Assembly (NCBI GenBank): GCA_009801085.1
Contig: VNWV01000021.1
Location: forward strand, 62,001 to 126,000
Origin: Lasiodiplodia sp. COLG20
Lineage: Eukaryota > Ascomycota > Dothideomycetes > Botryosphaeriales > Botryosphaeriaceae
DNA: 64,000 nt
Reading direction: 5' to 3'
The translations under genes were made by a program, and so were the position numbers. The notes below the pieces were generated by a model, which saw only the letters and a program-made list of their open reading frames with translations, did no database searches and was not told the DNA's origin. How positions within the stretch are numbered: position 1 is the stretch's first letter; each line of letters begins with the position of its first letter. Shown in pieces: positions 60,533 to 64,000 of the stretch.

Positions 60533-61532
60533 ATGGCTGACAACGGACTCACCCTCACTGTCCTGGGCTGCGGTACGCAATTCCTGGAGCTTCCCCACCA
60601 AGCTGCAGTGTAGCTAATGATTCACACCTGCAGGCGTCATGGGCAACGCCATTCTCGGCGGCATCATGGCCGCGCTGGCTGACCCCTCCGGACCCTCGAC
60701 CGCCGACGAGACCGTCCCGCCCAAGCTGCCGACCAAGTTCATCGCCTGCGATGCCTGGGCAGGCGCCCCAGACGCCATCCGGGGCGTGCTGGGCAAGTAC
60801 AACCAGCCGCTGGAGATCTACGTCAACGACAACCTGACGGGCGTGAAGAAGGCCGACGTGGTGCTTCTGGCGTGCAAGCCGTACATGCTGCAGGAGGTTC
60901 TGGGTGCGGAGGGCATGCGCGAGGCGCTGGACGGCAAGCTGATCATGTCGATCCTGGCCGGTGTGTCGGTCGAGCAGATCGAGCGCACCATCTACCCCGA
61001 CGGCGTGCCCTCGCCGGAGAAGAAGCCGTGCCGCGTCGTGCGCGTCATGCCTAACACGGCCGCTCTCGTGCGCCAGAGCATGACGGTCATCTCGCAGCCG
61101 ACCCCGCCGCTGAGCGACGACCAGACCGCCCTCGTCACCTGGATCTTCAACCGCTGCGGCAAGGTCGTCCAGCTGCCGCCCCACCTCATGGACGCCTGCA
61201 CCTCGCTGTGCGGCTCCGGCCCGGCTTTCGTTGCCCTGATCCTCGAGGGCCTGGCTGACGGCGCTGTCGCCATGGGTATCCCCCGCAAGGAGGCCCAGCT
61301 CATGTCCGCCCAGATGATGAAGGGCACCACCGGCCTGGTTCTCGAGGAGAACAGGCACCCTTCCATCCTGAAGGATATGGTTTCCACTCCCGGTGGCTGC
61401 ACTATCGGCGGCCTGCTGACCCTCGAGGAGGGTGCCGTCAGGGGTCACGTCGCGCGTGCCGTCAGGGAGGCTACCGTCGTTGCGAGCCAGCTGGGCCAGG
61501 GTGTTAAGAACGTGAACGGCACTCGTCACTGA
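60533..61532 (+). CDS. Pyrroline-5-carboxylate reductase
   Basis: Last enzyme of proline synthesis: reduces 1-pyrroline-5-carboxylate to proline with NAD(P)H. The yeast equivalent is Pro3. Exons 60533-60572 and 60634-61532 give 312 residues. The Rossmann dinucleotide motif is split by the intron and reads LTVLGCGVMGNAILGGIMAA once joined. Other landmarks are ADVVLLACKPYML, LIMSILAGVSVEQIE, RVVRVMPNTAALV and LCGSGPAFVALILEGLADGA. The family signature near the C-terminus is STPGGCTIGGLLTLEEGAVR. No targeting sequence is apparent, so it is probably cytosolic. Confidence 0.95.
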
Positions 61533-63265
61533 GAGATCGTATGATCGTTTGGTCAGTTTGGCGTTCAAAATGTGGATACTTTGGAAGCGGAATATGAAAA
61601 TCTTTACGAGAAATGACTGGTTTCAAAAGAACTTCCAAATGTCATGCTATGAAATGTACGGAGAAGATGAAAAGAAACAACAAATGAGTTATGGTTTAAC
61701 CACTGAGCGGGGAAAAAAACACAAAAGCTCCCAAGTTTACAATGAAGCCAATAGCCGCCGGAGTCTCGGATATCAAAGGTAGAGAAAAGCCCATTTTGTC
61801 ATCCTTGTCGTGCTTAAGACTGTCCAATCGAGCTGTAGTAATTGTAAATGTCAATAAAGCACACGGGTCCGGCAGGGGCTGAAGCTCCCATGTACTAAGG
61901 AATCGTTATTCCAAGTTCTACTACTCATATAAACAAATCCTACTTAGAATGAAGATAGCAGTGAAGTTTGAATTAAAACTTCTGAATGTCACTTCTCCAT
62001 TTTTTTAAAAAAAAAAATACTTAGTTGTGAACGAATCTACGGACACTTCAACCTATTCTCTTTTTTTTTTTTTAGATTAAATAGAATAAAGTAGTAGATA
62101 AGGAGAAGTTCCTCGTCGTTTTGCTCTTTTTCTCTCAACATTCGTTCAGTATACCGTAACTACGATTCGAGTCGAAATATTTTCCTCTCGTTTGTCCTCG
62201 ACCACCTTTTTCTCATATTACTTTCAAAGCCACTTCTCAGAAGCTTACCACCTTCTTAATAAGTATCCCAGGAAGGCTTAATCAAACAATCTACTATGGC
62301 TATAAATCACTGAATTAAAGGTTTAACACTCATAAATGCCCTATGAGGTGGTATAAAAGAGACCAGGCGAAGGATAAAGGTTTTAAAAAAAAGAATAAAC
62401 AAAACTCAAATACGACAGAACACATTTTACTAGAAAATTTAGCAACGTTTCGGGGAGACCATTCCTGTGGTAATCCAACTGCATATATTATTGAGCATCC
62501 ATTAATATAAAATATACATTTGTCGACGACACTTTCATACTGTGTTCCATTTCTTCACTAAGTTACTCTTCCCGATTTATGTAGAGTAAAGGAAAGATTG
62601 CTGAACACCGGAAAGAAGGGCTGATTTGTTCTCCTACCTATTGAGATATTCAACATGAACGAGAAAAACTAAAACAAAGAAGGGTAGCCGGAGCTTGGCA
62701 CTGGTATCGGCAAGAGTTCCTATACATGATTTCCCTGCCCCGCACCCAACCAGTGGGATGAGACGACGGGAGGCCGGGTGACACGAAGGAAAGAAAAACA
62801 TAAGTGAGACCCCGCCTTTAGTAGAAGTTGAGGTAACGTTACCTCAGATGCGGGTTGCACTTCATGAACGCGAAAGCGGTGTTCTGGATCGGGGAGACTG
62901 TCCACTTGTAGATAAGGCAGTATGTAAAAGTGACATGACAGATATAATTCCACATTGAAAGGGGCTGGAAGAACTTGTGCTTAATATGCGTTTGGTTATT
63001 GACTGGAGTAGCGTCAATTACGAAGCGGTACGAATATCTACAACTATCTCAAAGCCTCTTGTCCGATGCAATCTCCATGGCGTTCCCAAGGATTTTCCGA
63101 AAAGGCAGAGCACCAGGTCTATGATGTCGCTCCTTAGAACGATTTCCATCTATCCTATGCCATCTTCCTCTACCCCAGCAGTGACATGCGTGCCTTGAGG
63201 GAGCACGTAAAGCTTCTCCATCAGCGTCAACCCCCCAAGCAGCAACAGATGCCACAGCACGCCTC
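61533..63265. other. AT-rich gene-free stretch
   Basis: 1.7 kb without a supportable gene. From about 61850 to 62720 the sequence is conspicuously AT-rich with homopolymer runs (T7A11 near 61998-62020, a long T run near 62060). Both neighbouring genes point into this region, so it holds their 3' flanks. It could be a decayed, possibly RIP-mutated repeat, but no transposase or reverse transcriptase motif remains. Confidence 0.45.
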
Positions 63266-64000
63266 TTAGTCACTGTCGTTCCCCTCATCCCCACTCCCGC
63301 CCTTCAACCACGCCGGTCTCCGTCCCCAAGGCCTCGCCAAATCCTCTTCATCACTATACATGCCCCACTCCTCCTCATCACTCGCCGCGACTCTGTACCT
63401 GTACGCGCCCTCGTCCCTCTCGTCGTCGCTCGCGACCTCGTCCTCCGGGTACTCGTTCGCGTAGAAGTCCTCCGCGTTCTCGTCCTCGTCATCCGTGTCG
63501 AACTCCTTGTCGCTGTCGTCGGCGGCGGGATTCTGCTCGAGGTAGGCCTCCCACAGCGGCTGTTCGTCGACGTTGATGACGAGCACGCCGATGTCGGGCG
63601 GGAGCGCGGTGGCGGCGGTGGCGTTGTCGATGACCGTGTCGGGCGGGCCGTCGTAGCGGACGTACGTGTCGTATACGTAGTCGCCGTCGTCGTCGTCCGA
63701 GTCCGACTCTGCGTGGCGGTGGTGACTGTCGATGTCCATGCCCTCGGTCGTCGCGCCACCGTTGTTGTTCGCGAACCGTTCCGGATGGCGGTCGCGGAAG
63801 CGCGGCGTGGCTTTCGGCTGGAACTTGAGCTTCTGATGTGACGGCGGCGAGGCGAGGGTCGGTGGGTAGATGGGTGTCGGCTTGGCAGGCGTCGAGGGAG
63901 TGGGTTTCTCCCTTCGCTCCTCGGCGTACTCGACCTCCTGCGCGAACTTCTGCATCTCGGAGAGCAGGCCGAGGTCGATGGCAGCCTTGTCAGACTTGCC
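63266..64000 (-). CDS. iwr1: Iwr1-domain protein, RNA polymerase II nuclear import adaptor (5' partial)
   Basis: Iwr1 binds assembled RNA polymerase II in the cytoplasm and carries it into the nucleus via importin. The 3' part of the gene is present: 244 residues in an uninterrupted frame from the window edge to TAA at 63266-63268. The Iwr1 domain is recognised by DIGVLVINVDEQPLWEAYLE followed by FDTDDEDENAEDFYANEYPE, the family's acidic Asn-Glu-Tyr-Pro pattern, then DEVASDDERDEGAYRY. The preceding region is Pro/Lys-rich (TPSTPAKPTPIYPPTLASPP). The N-terminal portion, including the expected bipartite nuclear localisation signal, lies outside the window. Confidence 0.85.
   Translation of the reverse strand, partial: GKSDKAAIDLGLLSEMQKFAQEVEYAEERREKPTPSTPAKPTPIYPPTLASPPSHQKLKFQPKATPRFRDRHPERFANNNGGATTEGMDIDSHHRHAESDSDDDDGDYVYDTYVRYDGPPDTVIDNATAATALPPDIGVLVINVDEQPLWEAYLEQNPAADDSDKEFDTDDEDENAEDFYANEYPEDEVASDDERDEGAYRYRVAASDEEEWGMYSDEEDLARPWGRRPAWLKGGSGDEGNDSD

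Noticed and set aside
62430..62480. Motif GCAACGTTTCGGGG reminiscent of some repeat ends
   Set aside because: No terminal repeats or coding remnant nearby; not enough to name an element.

Overview
This window is nuclear DNA from a filamentous ascomycete (Pezizomycotina). Genes are interrupted by short introns of about 45-85 nt with GTRNGT donors and CTAAC/CTRAY-like branch points, intergenic gaps are compact, and several families are typical of these fungi (DUF6594, DUF6536, fungal STAND N-terminal domain, LaeA-like methyltransferases). A dothideomycete is my best guess, but that is inference. I see no operons, CRISPR arrays, rRNA or convincing tRNA genes. All gene models below were spliced by hand from reading frame, splice consensus and family conservation.

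Layout. 0-12 kb: the 3' part of a Cdc4-type F-box/WD40 gene (+), a mitochondrial phosphate carrier (+), and a very long, mostly disordered 1681-aa protein (+) whose unusually long intron holds an inverted repeat. 12-19 kb: an F-box relic, two tandem BTB/POZ paralogues (-), a HAD-family hydrolase (+) and the SMC5/6 subunit Nse4 (-). 19-26 kb: the class III PI3-kinase Vps34 (+, head to head with nse4), a Ppn2-like membrane metallophosphatase (-) and a Ras-like GTPase with degenerate motifs (+). 26-31 kb is gene-poor, with one doubtful gene candidate.

31-41 kb: a DUF6594 membrane protein (+), a ten-exon LaeA-like methyltransferase (-), a protein joining a fungal STAND-type N-terminal domain to a Ras-association domain (-), a gene-poor gap, and a DUF6536 multi-pass membrane protein (-). 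41-56 kb: midasin/Rea1 (-), 4951 aa from two exons. 56-61.5 kb: mitochondrial ribosomal protein bL12 (+, head to head with midasin), CTD kinase gamma subunit Ctk3 (-), a small secreted cysteine-containing protein (-), and pyrroline-5-carboxylate reductase (+). 61.5-63.3 kb is an AT-rich gap, and the window ends inside an Iwr1-type gene (-).

Most genes are conserved housekeeping functions: SCF ubiquitin ligase, Pi transport, SMC5/6 repair, autophagy/endosomal PI3P, polyphosphate, 60S biogenesis, mitochondrial translation, Pol II CTD kinase and import, and proline synthesis. They share no pathway. The parts worth a second look are the accessory genes: the BTB pair, the STAND-N/RA fusion, the degenerate Ras-like GTPase, the secreted protein and the long disordered protein with its hairpin-bearing intron. 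I found no clear-cut new biological system.
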